A stretch of 64,000 bases of DNA from Paenibacillus polymyxa. Its GTDB lineage: Bacteria > Bacillota > Bacilli > Paenibacillales > Paenibacillaceae. The DNA lies in assembly GCF_018614975.1 (NCBI RefSeq), contig NZ_JAGGNR010000008.1, positions 620,001 to 684,000 of the forward strand. Direction: 5' to 3'. A program made the translations under genes and the position numbers. Under the pieces are notes generated by a model. That model saw only the letters and a list, made by a program, of their open reading frames with translations, was not told the origin of the DNA and made no database searches. Shown here one piece after another: positions 1 through 9,756 of the stretch; within the stretch, counting starts at the first letter, position 1; each line of letters opens with the position of its first letter.

Positions 1-247
1 TATAAACGTCAAAACCAAAACCTGCTCCATACAGATGCTCCAGTTGCTCACGAAATTGCGTTGTTTCCGGATAGGACTCCGTACCCCGTCGCAGAACAAA
101 AGGTGTCAACGCTACTTTGGTTACTGTATCTTCCCGTAAGGGAACTCCTGCATATAGCGATATTGCAAACGTTTTAAAACGTTTAGTCGGAAGCACATGT
201 ATACGAAACTTTCTCTTATTGCCTCGTTCGAATCCTGATGTATTCAA
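1..247 (-). CDS. ymfF: YmfF-like M16-family peptidase homologue (5' part only)
   Basis: Only the first 82 codons are in the window; the gene runs off the left edge. A TTG start at 247 is chosen because AAAGGGG lies 9 nt upstream and the frame is open to the edge. The N-terminus (FRIHVLPTKRFKTF, then a stretch with LRRGTESYPETTQFREQLE) resembles the insulinase/M16-like YmfF family, which in B. subtilis sits just downstream of spoIIIE beside ymfH and is associated with elongation factor P modification. Position after spoIIIE and sleB supports the call. The catalytic region cannot be assessed here, and YmfF-type members often lack an intact zinc motif. Confidence 0.75.
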   Translation of the reverse strand, partial: MNTSGFERGNKRKFRIHVLPTKRFKTFAISLYAGVPLREDTVTKVALTPFVLRRGTESYPETTQFREQLEHLYGAGFGFDVY

Positions 248-372
248 ATGTCAAAACCCCTTTACGGCGTCATTTATCGTGCAATATTGAAGCTTAAACG
301 TAACAACCATTTTAACCCATTCAAAAGGCAAGAAGCAACCGAAGTCACGCCTTCTGGTTGCTTCCAACATCA

Positions 373-1203
373 TCACATACAAAAGATATGCTGTCCGATT
401 GTTTTCACTTGTGGGCGGGTCCAGATCCATTTGGATGTTGCTGTCCTCGGATTAAAATAATAGAGGCATCCACCGGATGGATCCCAACCATTCAATGCCT
501 GTTCCACTGCCTTTTTGGCCTGTTCATTCGGTTCCAGATAGATCTGACCATCGGCAACAGCAGTAAATGCACGCGGCTGGAAAATTACGCCGGAAGGGGT
601 ATTCGGGAAACTTGGTGCTCTAACCCGATTCAGAATGACCGCTGCTACTGCAACTTGGCCTTCGAACGGTTCCCCCCGGGCCTCGCCATACACAGCGTTA
701 GCCATAATCTTGAGTTCATTCTCTGAGAGACCGAGTGCATTGGCAGATCCCATGTTGTCTTGCTTTTTGTCTGCTGAGTTGTTGCTGCCCCCACCCTTAC
801 CTGCGGAACCCTTGTGTAATGGTGGTTCTGTTGGCGACCATTTGGTTGAGGCATTATACAGCTTTAACTTGGTTTTGGCACCAACCACACCATCTGCCTT
901 CATGCCAAACTCGGATTGAAACCATTTGACGGATTTCAGCGTGCTGCTGCCAAAATTACTGTCGATTTTACCTTTGTAAAATCCCAGGTACTTCAGACGC
1001 CCCTGAAGCTCATATACATCCTGACCGTAACTTCCATATTTCACTGTATTGCTGCTAAACGTAGGCAAGGCCTTTTCTTCCACCTGCGGGGTACGCTCGG
1101 CTGAACTTTCAGTTGCTGTATTCCCAGGAAGCAAATAACGAATTCCCAATGCGGATATCAGCAAAATAGCAGTGAAAAGCCATAGGTTCATTTTTCGCAT
1201 CAA
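373..1203 (-). CDS. sleB: Spore cortex-lytic enzyme SleB
   Basis: 276 residues. A hydrophobic N-terminal signal/anchor segment (residues about 6-25) is followed by a peptidoglycan-binding repeat (about 52-118, with GSYGQDVYELQGRLKYLGFY) and a C-terminal SleB hydrolase domain (about 155-276). The likely catalytic glutamate is E174 in VYGEARGE, and the end KTIGQHIFCM is typical of SleB. The enzyme is a muramic-delta-lactam-specific lytic transglycosylase that degrades spore cortex during germination. It may start at TTG 1203 (AGAAAGG 10 nt upstream) or the next codon, ATG 1200. A sigma-G-like promoter lies upstream, fitting forespore expression. No ypeB follows, although ypeB is the usual partner gene; the next gene is ymfF-like. 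Confidence 0.93.
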   Translation of the reverse strand: MMRKMNLWLFTAILLISALGIRYLLPGNTATESSAERTPQVEEKALPTFSSNTVKYGSYGQDVYELQGRLKYLGFYKGKIDSNFGSSTLKSVKWFQSEFGMKADGVVGAKTKLKLYNASTKWSPTEPPLHKGSAGKGGGSNNSADKKQDNMGSANALGLSENELKIMANAVYGEARGEPFEGQVAVAAVILNRVRAPSFPNTPSGVIFQPRAFTAVADGQIYLEPNEQAKKAVEQALNGWDPSGGCLYYFNPRTATSKWIWTRPQVKTIGQHIFCM

Positions 1204-1248
1204 CTGTGCTCTACCTTTCTCTTGTGGGATTAACAGAATCGCTAATGT

Positions 1249-1278
1249 TATTATGACAAGCCTGCTTGTTTCCTATGC
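1249..1278 (-). promoter_or_regulatory. Putative sigma-G promoter of sleB
   Basis: Read on the minus strand, GCATA (1278-1274) is separated by 18 nt from CATAATA (1255-1249). This fits the sigma-G pattern GMATR, 17-18 nt, CATNNTA at every defined position. Transcription would start near 1241, giving a leader of about 40 nt before sleB. In B. subtilis sleB is transcribed in the forespore by sigma-G, so function and position agree. Confidence 0.75.
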
Positions 1279-1335
1279 ACCAAATCATCCGATCTTTGGA
1301 GCAGATGGCAAAACTCAGTCTGCTGAGCAAGCAAT

Positions 1336-1364
1336 AAGCCCTCAACCAATATGGTTGAGGGCTT
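1336..1364 (-). terminator. Rho-independent terminator after spoIIIE
   Basis: A perfect 13-bp inverted repeat (1336-1348 with 1352-1364) has a 3-nt loop and the core AGCCCTCAACC/GGTTGAGGGCT. On the minus strand it lies about 34 nt past the spoIIIE stop and is followed by a modest T-rich tract. It separates spoIIIE from the sleB promoter. Confidence 0.8.
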
Positions 1365-1397
1365 GAACGATTCGTTGTAACCATGTTACATGTTACA

Positions 1398-4142
1398 CTA
1401 CGAGCTTATTTTATTCTGCTGATACTGTTCAAGTGAAACCAGTACTTCCCTTGGTTTGCTGCCCTCGTAAGGACCGATTACACCCCGGGCTTCCATGGAG
1501 TCAATTAAACGCGCTGCACGTGTGTAACCAACCCGCATACGACGTTGCAACAGGGAGACTGAAGCTTGTTTTGCCTCCAATATAATCTGTACAGCTTGCT
1601 CATATAACTCATCCTGTACTTCATCGGCAGCCTGAATGGAATCATCCACTTCAGGTACAATGGATTCATCATACTGCGCTTCACCTTGACCACGTACGTA
1701 GTTTACAATATTCTCGACTTCTTCATCGCTCATAAATGCACCTTGTACTCGAACCGGTTTTGATGCGCCCATCGGCATGAACAACATATCTCCACGACCC
1801 AACAGCTTCTCAGCCCCACCCATATCCAGAATCGTTCGGGAATCGACTTGAGAGGATACGCCGAAGGCAATCCGCGATGGAATGTTAGCCTTGATTACCC
1901 CGGTAATAACGTCAACAGAAGGACGTTGTGTGGCAATAATCAGATGGATTCCGGCTGCACGAGCCATCTGAGCAAGTCGTGCAATGGCATCCTCCACATC
2001 TCCGGCTGCAACCATCATCAGATCTGCAAGCTCATCCACAATGACAACGATATAAGGCAGAACAGCCGCAGGATTATCTTTCATCAGATTATTGTAGCCC
2101 TCGACGTTACGCGTCCCTGATTTGGAAAACAGTTCATATCGTTTTTCCATCTCGACCACAATCTTTTTGAGAGCAAGTGACGCTCGTTTAGGATCAGTTA
2201 CTACTGGCGCCATAAGATGTGGAATTCCGTTATATACGTTCAACTCAACCATCTTGGGATCGACCATCAGGAACTTCACTTCATCCGGCTTTGCTTTGTA
2301 CAATATGCTGGTAATAATACCGTTAATACACACCGACTTACCGGAACCTGTAGCACCCGCGACCAGCAAATGGGGCATACGAGCCAAGTTACCAATAATC
2401 GTCTGTCCCGAGATATCTCGACCAAATGCAATGGTCACTTTGGATTCTGCATCCTGGAACGTTGCCGTCTCCATTACCTCACGCATCGTTACAACCGATA
2501 CCTCACCATTAGGTACTTCGATACCAATCGCAGACTTTCCGGGAATCGGTGCTTCCATCCGAATATCCTTTGCCGCCAGAGCCAACGCGATATCATCAGT
2601 TAGGCTGACAATCCTGCTGACCTTAACACCAATATCAGGTTGAATTTCATACCTTGTAACAGCAGGCCCCCGAACCACTTCAAGTACTTTGGCGCGAACA
2701 CCGAAACTCTCCAGTGTAGCTTCCAGCTTGCGTGCTGTCTGCATATAATCCTTCTGGTCACCCGCCTTGCCCCCATTGTTTGGCTTGGCAAGGAGACGGA
2801 ATGACGGCAGCTTGTACGGCTTAGGAGGTGGCTGTGGTGGTTTCACAGGTTGTGTGTCCTGCCCTTCAGGGGTTGGAGTATCTGTTCCCTGCATTGCATC
2901 ATGAGGTACTTCTTCTCCACTCTGAATCCCATCCACAGCATTCATCCCGTTCGCACTCGCATCGGATGCAGTCCACTCTGTCTCTACCAGTTCATCCGTT
3001 ATTTTAATGGCATGCTCGCCCTGTTGTACTACGTTTGGATCGGCCAGATCATCCGGGAAAGGATAAGCATCGTCCAGATCATCTTCAATGCCTGCCTCTT
3101 CTGCTCTGACGTGCTCGAAAAAGTCTCGAATGATCGGTGCTGAGTTAGGTTTAGCCTGAACAGGAACACGTGATGAAGCTGATTTGTTCGCTACGTCTTC
3201 GGTTGCATCATGCCACGCCTCTAGATTGTGATCTTGTTCCGCGCGGTATACAATCTGTTCTGTTTCTGCCGAATCGACCTCATCCATTTCACGTCCTGAT
3301 GTCGCATGTTCCCGTTTAGCTCCCCATTTTCCAAAAAGTTGGAAGAATATGGGCGATTTTCGTTTTGGTAGATGCTGTTCCTCTAATTCATCCTCATACT
3401 CGTCTTCGTCATCTTCAACAGGAACAGGTACCACTTTACGAGCGTTACCTTTCTTCCTTCCATCAGATGCTGAAGCAGAACGTGAAGAGGGTCTCGACTC
3501 CAGCTTCTTGTACATCGAACTCCCGGCATCCCAAATCTTGGTTCGGAATATTCGAATCAAATCCACATAAGATAGACTTGTAATCAGCATAAAACTGATC
3601 ACAAACATGACAATCATGATAAGTCTCGCCCCAAGGCTGCCGAACAGCCACAGGAAAAGAGCAAATTGCCCAGCTCCGAGATAACCACCGCTGATATCCT
3701 TGTTAAGCATGGAGTCCCTCTCACCTGGCGCAGCAGGGGTTAGCAACTCGGTTTGCATATCATTATGTACCTGTGTGATCACAGCACCAGGCTCAAGCGC
3801 ACCAACCGGAATGAGCTTCTGGTGCATTGCAGAGACGGTACTCATCAGGGTTAAGGCAAAAACCAGCAAAACCAGTCCTGTTTTGCGTGTGGTCCAGCCA
3901 CTCGGCCATTTCCGGTGAATCATCACCATGAGACCATAATAAATACCAACAAGTGGAATCGCAAAATAAAACTTACCAAGCATCAGTCCGAACATCTTGG
4001 AAAGCGAACGTCCAACGGTGGCTTCACCCGATAATGCTATGACAGCAAGGGTAATAAGCACAATCCCGTAAATTTCATATTTTAAAACGCCGCTAAAACC
4101 AGCGCCCTTTTTTTTCCTCTTTTTTCTTCTGGCCAAAATCAT
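1398..4142 (-). CDS. spoIIIE: DNA translocase SpoIIIE/FtsK
   Basis: 914 residues. It begins with a very basic stretch (RRKKRKKKG), then about four membrane helices between residues 24 and 190, then a long acidic linker (about 200-450). The FtsK motor follows, with Walker A GATGSGKS at about 596-603 and Walker [11 protein letters not shown] at about 695-704. A C-terminal winged-helix gamma domain (about 845-905) recognises oriented chromosomal sequences. The protein pumps DNA through division or sporulation septa. It is longer than B. subtilis SpoIIIE (787 aa), mainly in the linker. ATG 4142 is preceded by GGGGGTG. Position after tepA-ylzJ matches B. subtilis; whether this paralogue serves sporulation, vegetative division or both is inferred from context. 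Confidence 0.95.
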   Translation of the reverse strand: MILARRKKRKKKGAGFSGVLKYEIYGIVLITLAVIALSGEATVGRSLSKMFGLMLGKFYFAIPLVGIYYGLMVMIHRKWPSGWTTRKTGLVLLVFALTLMSTVSAMHQKLIPVGALEPGAVITQVHNDMQTELLTPAAPGERDSMLNKDISGGYLGAGQFALFLWLFGSLGARLIMIVMFVISFMLITSLSYVDLIRIFRTKIWDAGSSMYKKLESRPSSRSASASDGRKKGNARKVVPVPVEDDEDEYEDELEEQHLPKRKSPIFFQLFGKWGAKREHATSGREMDEVDSAETEQIVYRAEQDHNLEAWHDATEDVANKSASSRVPVQAKPNSAPIIRDFFEHVRAEEAGIEDDLDDAYPFPDDLADPNVVQQGEHAIKITDELVETEWTASDASANGMNAVDGIQSGEEVPHDAMQGTDTPTPEGQDTQPVKPPQPPPKPYKLPSFRLLAKPNNGGKAGDQKDYMQTARKLEATLESFGVRAKVLEVVRGPAVTRYEIQPDIGVKVSRIVSLTDDIALALAAKDIRMEAPIPGKSAIGIEVPNGEVSVVTMREVMETATFQDAESKVTIAFGRDISGQTIIGNLARMPHLLVAGATGSGKSVCINGIITSILYKAKPDEVKFLMVDPKMVELNVYNGIPHLMAPVVTDPKRASLALKKIVVEMEKRYELFSKSGTRNVEGYNNLMKDNPAAVLPYIVVIVDELADLMMVAAGDVEDAIARLAQMARAAGIHLIIATQRPSVDVITGVIKANIPSRIAFGVSSQVDSRTILDMGGAEKLLGRGDMLFMPMGASKPVRVQGAFMSDEEVENIVNYVRGQGEAQYDESIVPEVDDSIQAADEVQDELYEQAVQIILEAKQASVSLLQRRMRVGYTRAARLIDSMEARGVIGPYEGSKPREVLVSLEQYQQNKISS

Positions 4143-4159
4143 GTCACCCCCAGAAGAAT

Positions 4160-4168
4160 ATTATACCA
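4160..4168 (-). promoter_or_regulatory. Possible extended -10 promoter of spoIIIE
   Basis: TGGTATAAT on the minus strand matches an extended -10 element. No good -35 box is seen 16-18 nt upstream. The inferred transcript would start about 11 nt before the spoIIIE ATG, leaving just enough room for the GGGGG ribosome binding site. Confidence 0.4.
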
Positions 4169-4226
4169 TACAAATATAATCCGTACATATGTTCTTTTTC
4201 TGCTCAATTTGTCTGAATTCGTCACG

Positions 4227-4457
4227 TTATGCTGATCCCAAGTTACCCGAAAGCGGAACGGTCGAACCGGGCATATTAGCAGGATTGAGATAGGCTTCAA
4301 GTGGACAATCCAGCAAACGGACAATAACGGCTTCATTGTCATTAACAGGTCTTACCTGCATTAATAAACCATTCATCTTGATCTCCTTTATATCTTCGCC
4401 CTCTTTCCACATTCCAGACCAGAGTTGTTCCGGGGGCATCACCGTATATAACGTCAT
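4227..4457 (-). CDS. ylzJ: YlzJ-like small protein
   Basis: 76 residues, no membrane segment or catalytic motif. It matches the YlzJ-like family by length, by the opening [13 protein letters not shown] and by its fixed position between tepA and spoIIIE. The ATG overlaps the tepA stop as ATGA, so translation is probably coupled. Function is unknown; conservation of the pairing suggests a role connected with TepA. Confidence 0.85.
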   Translation of the reverse strand: MTLYTVMPPEQLWSGMWKEGEDIKEIKMNGLLMQVRPVNDNEAVIVRLLDCPLEAYLNPANMPGSTVPLSGNLGSA

Positions 4458-5227
4458 TGGGTATAACCTCCCGCTTGCAGAGTCTGTCTCTTGTCTCCTA
4501 TAAGCTGATTTAAATGGGCTATGGCTTGTCCAATACCGCCTACTGCATCCATCAATCCATATTTCACTGCATCTGCGCTTCCTACAGCTGTACCAATATC
4601 CCGATTTAACTCACCGGTCTTAAACATCAGTTCTTTGAACATCTCTTCAGAGATATTCGAATGCGAAGTCACAAATCGAACAACCCTTTCCTGCATTTTC
4701 TCCATATACTCAAACGTTTGAGGTACACCAATGACAAGGCCGTTCATCCGAATCGGATGGATCGTCATCGTTGCACTTCCGGCAATCAGGGAATATGTTG
4801 AAGCTACAGCAATCGGTACTCCAATGCTATGTCCGCCTCCAATGACCACAGTAACCGTAGGTTTGCTCAGAGAAGCAATCATCTCTGCAATGGCCAGACC
4901 CGCCTCTACATCTCCACCCACCGTGTTCAAAATGATCAAAATACCTTCAATACGCTGATTCTGTTCCGCAGCCACCAGCTGTGGAATGATATGCTCATAC
5001 TTTGTTGTTTTATTTTGTGGTGGCAAAATCAAATGCCCTTCGACCTGTCCAATAATGGTCATACAGAAAATATTCGATTCACCTGCCGGCGACTGTGTTT
5101 GCCCAAATTGCTGAATAGTCTCTGTCACGGGAGAGATGGCCTTGTCCTCCTGAATTGGAATCTCCGGTGCTTCAACTTCCGGTTGATTGGATCTTGACGC
5201 CTGCTTGCCATTCATACGTTCATTCAT
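4454..5227 (-). CDS. tepA: ClpP-like protease TepA (translocation-enhancing protein)
   Basis: 257 residues from ATG 5227, chosen because GGAGAAGGGG lies just upstream; a start at 5254 would place that ribosome binding site inside the gene. A low-complexity N-terminus of about 50 residues precedes a ClpP/crotonase-fold domain. The likely nucleophile is S134 in GGGHSIGVP and the likely general base H157 in TIHP, both in ClpP-like positions. In B. subtilis TepA has been linked to protein secretion and to degradation of small acid-soluble spore proteins on germination. Its stop overlaps the ylzJ start. Confidence 0.9.
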   Translation of the reverse strand: MNERMNGKQASRSNQPEVEAPEIPIQEDKAISPVTETIQQFGQTQSPAGESNIFCMTIIGQVEGHLILPPQNKTTKYEHIIPQLVAAEQNQRIEGILIILNTVGGDVEAGLAIAEMIASLSKPTVTVVIGGGHSIGVPIAVASTYSLIAGSATMTIHPIRMNGLVIGVPQTFEYMEKMQERVVRFVTSHSNISEEMFKELMFKTGELNRDIGTAVGSADAVKYGLMDAVGGIGQAIAHLNQLIGDKRQTLQAGGYTQ

Positions 5228-5355
5228 TTCAATAATCCCCTTCTCCAGAAACATTTAATGTATTTCCTTAGTATGGGGATTTTTCCAACCGCCTTATACC
5301 CGCTACATCAAATTGCTTCACATATTGATCCTATTGCAGATCTTCCTGAAAACGC

Positions 5356-5410
5356 AAAAAAAGCCCCTTCTCTACGAGGAACCGTCCAATATTACTCGTA
5401 GAGAAGGGGC
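5356..5410 (-). terminator. Terminator after the RNase J gene
   Basis: A perfect 16-bp stem (5363-5378 with 5395-5410, core GCCCCTTCTCTACGAG) has a 16-nt loop and is followed on the minus strand by seven T residues. It lies 40 nt beyond the rnj stop, isolating that gene from tepA. Confidence 0.93.
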
Positions 5411-5449
5411 GACTGTGTGCCTGAATATATGTTTTTGTTTTAGCCTATT

Positions 5450-7129
5450 TTAAACTTCCATAATGATTGGCAAAATCATCGGTCTACGACGAGTTTGCTC
5501 ATACAGGAAGCGTCCCAGTGCATCTTTAACATTCGTTTTGAGTGAAGCCCACTCGTTAACGTTCTCACTCATCAACTTCTGTAATGTGCTGCTAACGATC
5601 CGGTTGGCCTCATCCAGTAGTCCTTCCGATTCACGTACATACACAAAACCGCGAGAGATGATGTCAGGACCGGAAACAATTTTTCCATCCTGTTTGCTCA
5701 GTGTTACCACAACAACAAGGATACCATCTTGTGACAACAATTTGCGGTCACGAAGTACAATGTTACCCACATCGCCTACACCCAAGCCGTCGATCAACAC
5801 ATTACCTGCAGTAACTTTACCTGCTCTACGTGCTGCTCCACCTTGAATTTCAATCACTTCACCGATATCTGTGACGAAAATGTTCTCAGGTTCTACCCCT
5901 ACAGATTCAGCAAGAACCGCGTGGCGGCGCTGCATACGGTATTCGCCGTGAATCGGCATGAAAAATTTCGGTTTCATCAGGTTGAGCATCAGTTTGAGCT
6001 CTTCCTGGCTACCGTGACCAGATACGTGAACGCCACTGTTAGCACCGCTGTAGTGCACATTGGCACCCAAGCGGAACAACTCATCAATTGTACGTCCAAC
6101 ATACTTTTCATTACCTGGTACAGGTGTTGCTGCGATAATTACAGTGTCGCCTGGCAGGATGTCCACTTTACGGTGTGTGGAACGAGCCATACGTGTCAAT
6201 GCTGACATCGGCTCACCTTGACTTCCTGTGCAAAGAATCACGACACGATCAGCAGCCATCTTGCCTACTTCTTCCGGTTCAATGATCATGCCATCCGGGA
6301 TTTCAAGATAACCCAGTTCCGAAGCAATTCCAACCACATTCACCATGCTGCGCCCGATAACTGCAACTTTACGTCCAGTCACATCAGCTGCGTTAATGAC
6401 CTGTTGAATGCGGTGCACGTTGGAAGCAAACGTCGCTACAACAACGCGCTGGCTTGCTTTGCGGAAAATATCTTCCAGAACGATACCCACATTTTTCTCT
6501 GATGGTGTAAAGCCAGGTTTTTCAGCGTTTGTACTGTCGGACAAAAGCGCAAGTACGCCATTACTTCCGATCTGTGCCATGCGCTGAAGATCTGCATATT
6601 GTCCATTGACTGGCGTGTGATCAAATTTGAAGTCGCCTGTATGAACAACCGCACCTTCCGGTGTTTCGACACATACACCAACGGAATCCGGAATACTATG
6701 GTTAGTAGCGAAAAACGATGCTTTCAGTACAGAACCAAGTTGAATTTCGGAATCAGCATCAATCAGGATCCGTTTCGTTTCACCCAGCAAGTTGGCTTCT
6801 TTCAACTTGTTTTCTACAAGTCCCAGCGTGAGTCTTGTTCCGTATACAGGGACATTCAGATGTTTGAGCACATATGGCAGACCACCAATGTGATCCTCAT
6901 GTCCGTGAGTCAGAATAATTCCTCTTACCTTGTCACGGTTCTCAGTCAGGTATGAAATGTCAGGGATGACAATATCAATACCAAGCATATCTTCTTCCGG
7001 GAATTTAAGGCCAGAGTCTACGACTACAATGTCGTTGGCGTATTGGATGACGTACATATTTTTACCAATCTCGCCGACGCCGCCCAAAGCAAAAATCATC
7101 AGTTTATCGTTGTTATTTTTCTTAGACAA
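5450..7129 (-). CDS. rnjB: Ribonuclease J
   Basis: 559 residues. This metallo-beta-lactamase/beta-CASP ribonuclease degrades and matures RNA by 5' exonuclease and endonuclease activity. The zinc motif HGHEDHIGG (H75, H77, D79, H80) and HTGDFKFDHTP are intact. The beta-CASP region contains LLSDSTNAEKPGFTPSE and the C-terminal domain completes the usual length of about 555. Position between dapA and tepA is that of B. subtilis rnjB (ymfA). The full metal motif means the protein could equally be catalytically J1-like, so the B label rests on synteny. TTG 7129 is chosen because GGAGG lies 11 nt upstream and no better start exists. Confidence 0.93.
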   Translation of the reverse strand: MSKKNNNDKLMIFALGGVGEIGKNMYVIQYANDIVVVDSGLKFPEEDMLGIDIVIPDISYLTENRDKVRGIILTHGHEDHIGGLPYVLKHLNVPVYGTRLTLGLVENKLKEANLLGETKRILIDADSEIQLGSVLKASFFATNHSIPDSVGVCVETPEGAVVHTGDFKFDHTPVNGQYADLQRMAQIGSNGVLALLSDSTNAEKPGFTPSEKNVGIVLEDIFRKASQRVVVATFASNVHRIQQVINAADVTGRKVAVIGRSMVNVVGIASELGYLEIPDGMIIEPEEVGKMAADRVVILCTGSQGEPMSALTRMARSTHRKVDILPGDTVIIAATPVPGNEKYVGRTIDELFRLGANVHYSGANSGVHVSGHGSQEELKLMLNLMKPKFFMPIHGEYRMQRRHAVLAESVGVEPENIFVTDIGEVIEIQGGAARRAGKVTAGNVLIDGLGVGDVGNIVLRDRKLLSQDGILVVVVTLSKQDGKIVSGPDIISRGFVYVRESEGLLDEANRIVSSTLQKLMSENVNEWASLKTNVKDALGRFLYEQTRRRPMILPIIMEV

Positions 7130-7416
7130 ATGAATCTAAACCTCCTATGGTAGTTGGACGTCGTACCTTATTATTTATTGTAAGTTAAGTTAAGAAAAGC
7201 AGTCCTTACATTACATACCCACTCATCGGTATGAATGCATAAGAATACCTTTATTCACGATATTTGGAAGAAGTTCTTCGAAGTTATTCCCTTTCCCAAC
7301 AAGTTGGATCTGAAATGCCCTTCTTAGCCGTTCCTTCCTTTTTCACCGCAAAGCTACACCACGAAACGATGTCGCTTTCAATTTCAAAAAAATACCGCAC
7401 CCAGTCACTTGACATC

Positions 7417-7446
7417 ATTATACATGATTAAAAACCAAAAAAACAA
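7417..7446 (-). promoter_or_regulatory. Candidate sigma-A promoter for the RNase J gene
   Basis: On the minus strand TTGTTT (7446-7441) is 18 nt from TATAAT (7422-7417), with TG directly before the -10. The predicted start near 7410 gives a leader of about 280 nt, unusually long for this set of genes. Confidence 0.55.
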
Positions 7447-7511
7447 GTCACTCTCTCGTTAACCTGTAGGTTTCCCTTCAGGAATGAAAAAGAAACCGCA
7501 CAATTCCCGTC

Positions 7512-7548
7512 AAAAAAAGAACCGCATCCTCTGGTACGAGGAGCGGTT
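7512..7548 (-). terminator. Terminator after dapA
   Basis: The stem AACCGC-A-TCCTC (7520-7531) pairs with GAGGAGCGGTT (7538-7548) with one bulged base. It is followed on the minus strand by a run of T residues (7512-7518 region). T residues flank the other side as well, so it could act in both directions, but no plus-strand gene needs it. Confidence 0.85.
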
Positions 7549-7612
7549 TTTTTGCTGATCTAATGGATGTTCTCATAATTAATAAAATAGTCCTTATCTC
7601 CAATCAGCTACC

Positions 7613-8491
7613 TTACAAATGAAGCAGACCTTTGATGTAAACCTGCTCTTCTTCCGTTGGTGGTATAAGGGGCAAGCGAACGGAACCAACGTTCAGTCCA
7701 CGCAGTGTCAGCGCATATTTCACCGCTACCGGGTTCGGTAAAGGCTGCGGACACTCAAACATACCTTTAAACACCGGGAACAGCTGCTGATGAATCTGAG
7801 CAGCTTGAAGAGGTGCTCCGCCATAGAAGGCATCAATCATTTTCTTCATCTCTGATCCTACGACATGACTGGCTACACTGACGATCCCATGAGCACCAAC
7901 AGCAATCGCTGGCAAGCCAGAAGCATCATCACCGGAATAAACTCTAAAGTGCTCCGGAGCACTTGCAGCAATCAGCGTAACCTGCTCCATGGACGCACAT
8001 TCCTTGGTTGCCACGATGTTAGGAATCAGCGCGAGACGAAGCGTTGTTGCCACTGATAGGCTGGTTACTGTACGACTAGGCACGTTGTAGAGCATGATCG
8101 GCAGCTTGGTCGAGCCCGCAATCGCTTCAAAATGTCTGAACAACCCTTCTTGACTCGGTTTATTGTAATAAGGAACAACCAGTAATATGCCATCCACTCC
8201 GGCACGTTCAGCTTCCTGTGTCAAATGGATGGAATGCGCCGTATTGTTGCTTCCCGTTCCGGCTATAATTTTGCACCGTCCGGCCGCATGTTTCACTGCA
8301 AATTCGAATAATTGAACTTTCTCAGTATCACTAAGTGTTGGAGACTCCCCTGTTGTTCCAGAAACCACAAGCGTCTCCGACTTCTGATCTACAATCAGAT
8401 AGTCGATCAGACGTGCCGTTTCCTCCCAATGAATCTCTCCCTGTTCATTGAACGGAGTGACCATTGCTGTAATCAATCTTCCAAAGTCCAA
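7613..8491 (-). CDS. dapA: 4-hydroxy-tetrahydrodipicolinate synthase DapA
   Basis: 292 residues, the usual size of this TIM-barrel aldolase. It condenses pyruvate with aspartate semialdehyde, the first committed step to diaminopimelate, lysine and spore dipicolinate. The Schiff-base lysine is K163 in VATKECAS; Y135 and R140 lie in LYNVPSR and the TTGES loop is at 46-50. It follows dapG by 47 nt, so it is probably co-transcribed with it. Adjacency to the dipicolinate synthase genes suggests supply of precursor for sporulation, as in B. subtilis. Confidence 0.97.
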   Translation of the reverse strand: MDFGRLITAMVTPFNEQGEIHWEETARLIDYLIVDQKSETLVVSGTTGESPTLSDTEKVQLFEFAVKHAAGRCKIIAGTGSNNTAHSIHLTQEAERAGVDGILLVVPYYNKPSQEGLFRHFEAIAGSTKLPIMLYNVPSRTVTSLSVATTLRLALIPNIVATKECASMEQVTLIAASAPEHFRVYSGDDASGLPAIAVGAHGIVSVASHVVGSEMKKMIDAFYGGAPLQAAQIHQQLFPVFKGMFECPQPLPNPVAVKYALTLRGLNVGSVRLPLIPPTEEEQVYIKGLLHL

Positions 8492-8538
8492 CTCGATTCC
8501 TCCTTCAAAACAGGTTTGGTTCCTCTAACTTCACTTCC

Positions 8539-9756
8539 TTACAAATGAAGTTCGAATGAGGCGTGAAGTGCCCTCAAGGCCTGAACCATATCTTCTTTTT
8601 TTACGAGTACCCAGATCGTTGTGTTCGAATCTGCCGATTGCAGGATCTGAATGTCAGCCAGTGTCAAAGACTCGACGATTCGTGCCATAATTCCAGGTAC
8701 ACCATTAATGCCTCCGCCAATGACGGAAACCTTGGCACAACCAGACAGGCTTTGTGGTTTGAGGCCGATCTCCTGCAATACATGTATGGCTTTCTCGGAA
8801 TCACTGTCAAAAACCGTATAGACAACTCCCGAGGGGGTAACATTAATAAAATCAACGCTGATTGAATTCTCAGCCATGGTTTTGAATACTTTCAGTTGTA
8901 ATCGATCCGCACCACCAGATACATCCACCGTAATTTGCGTTACATTGCTCACGTAGGCGATGCCTGTTACATAACGGTCAACAATGCCTGTCTGCACATC
9001 CTGGAATCCTTCGGGATGCGTAACCAGTGTTCCTTCCGTGTCTGCAAAAGTGGATCTTACCCGCACTGGAATCTGTGATTGCATGGCAATCTCGACCGCA
9101 CGGGGGTGAATTACCTTGGCCCCATGGTGTGCCATATTACAGATCTCTGCATAACTGACCACCGTCAGTGGACGTGCATCTTCCACAATGCGTGGATCAG
9201 CGGTTAGTATACCGTTGACATCCGTGTAGATATCCACCATTTCAGCGCGTAATGCTGCACCAAGAGCTGTGGCTGACGTATCGCTCCCCCCACGACCCAG
9301 TGTCGTGAAGTCTCCGTTCTCTGTCTGCCCCTGGAATCCGGTTACAATAACGACATGGCCGAGTTGAAGCTGCTCCAACACACGAACAGGACGGACATCC
9401 AATATCCGGGCATTCCCGAAATTGTCGTCCGTCACAAAACCTGCTTGTGCACCGGTCAGCACTGTAGTTGGAATGCCTTCATGTTCGAGTAAACTGCTCA
9501 GAGTTGTCGCAGATATAATTTCACCACAGCACAGCAGTAAATCCTTTTCGCGTGCGGATAGTGCGTTTCCGTTCTGTGCAGCCCAGTCGAGCAACGTATC
9601 AGTCGCATATGGCTCGCCGCGGCGCCCCATCGCAGACACAACGATGACCAGACTCATTCCTGCTTCAAGTTCACGTTTAACATGACGGAGCACATGCTCT
9701 CTCGCCTGAACAGTGGAGAGAGACGTGCCTCCGAATTTCTGTACCATGATACGCAT
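8539..9756 (-). CDS. dapG: Aspartate kinase (DapG-type)
   Basis: 405 residues from ATG 9756, chosen because GGAGG lies 7 nt upstream; B. subtilis DapG is about the same length. The N-terminal amino-acid kinase domain contains VQKFGGTSL and the nucleotide-binding LGRGGSDTSA; two ACT domains follow after about residue 265. It phosphorylates aspartate for the diaminopimelate/lysine route. The call as the DapG isozyme rests on position before dapA and near spoVFAB. The asd gene that usually precedes it in B. subtilis is missing here. Confidence 0.94.
   Translation of the reverse strand: MRIMVQKFGGTSLSTVQAREHVLRHVKRELEAGMSLVIVVSAMGRRGEPYATDTLLDWAAQNGNALSAREKDLLLCCGEIISATTLSSLLEHEGIPTTVLTGAQAGFVTDDNFGNARILDVRPVRVLEQLQLGHVVIVTGFQGQTENGDFTTLGRGGSDTSATALGAALRAEMVDIYTDVNGILTADPRIVEDARPLTVVSYAEICNMAHHGAKVIHPRAVEIAMQSQIPVRVRSTFADTEGTLVTHPEGFQDVQTGIVDRYVTGIAYVSNVTQITVDVSGGADRLQLKVFKTMAENSISVDFINVTPSGVVYTVFDSDSEKAIHVLQEIGLKPQSLSGCAKVSVIGGGINGVPGIMARIVESLTLADIQILQSADSNTTIWVLVKKEDMVQALRALHASFELHL

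Larger units (their letters stand above)
7130..7612 (-). other. Intergenic region: RNase J leader and dapA terminator
   Basis: 482 nt without a supportable gene. It holds the dapA terminator at 7512-7548, a candidate promoter at 7417-7446, and then about 280 nt of inferred leader before rnj. The leader is A/T-rich with purine-rich runs. I recognise no known riboswitch, T-box or small ORF with a good ribosome binding site in it. Confidence 0.6.

Noticed and set aside
5228..5340. Possible sigma-G-like promoter (CATACTA) before tepA
   Set aside because: The -10-like heptamer is present but no GMATR element occurs at 17-18 nt; the nearest GTATA is mismatched and at 19 nt.
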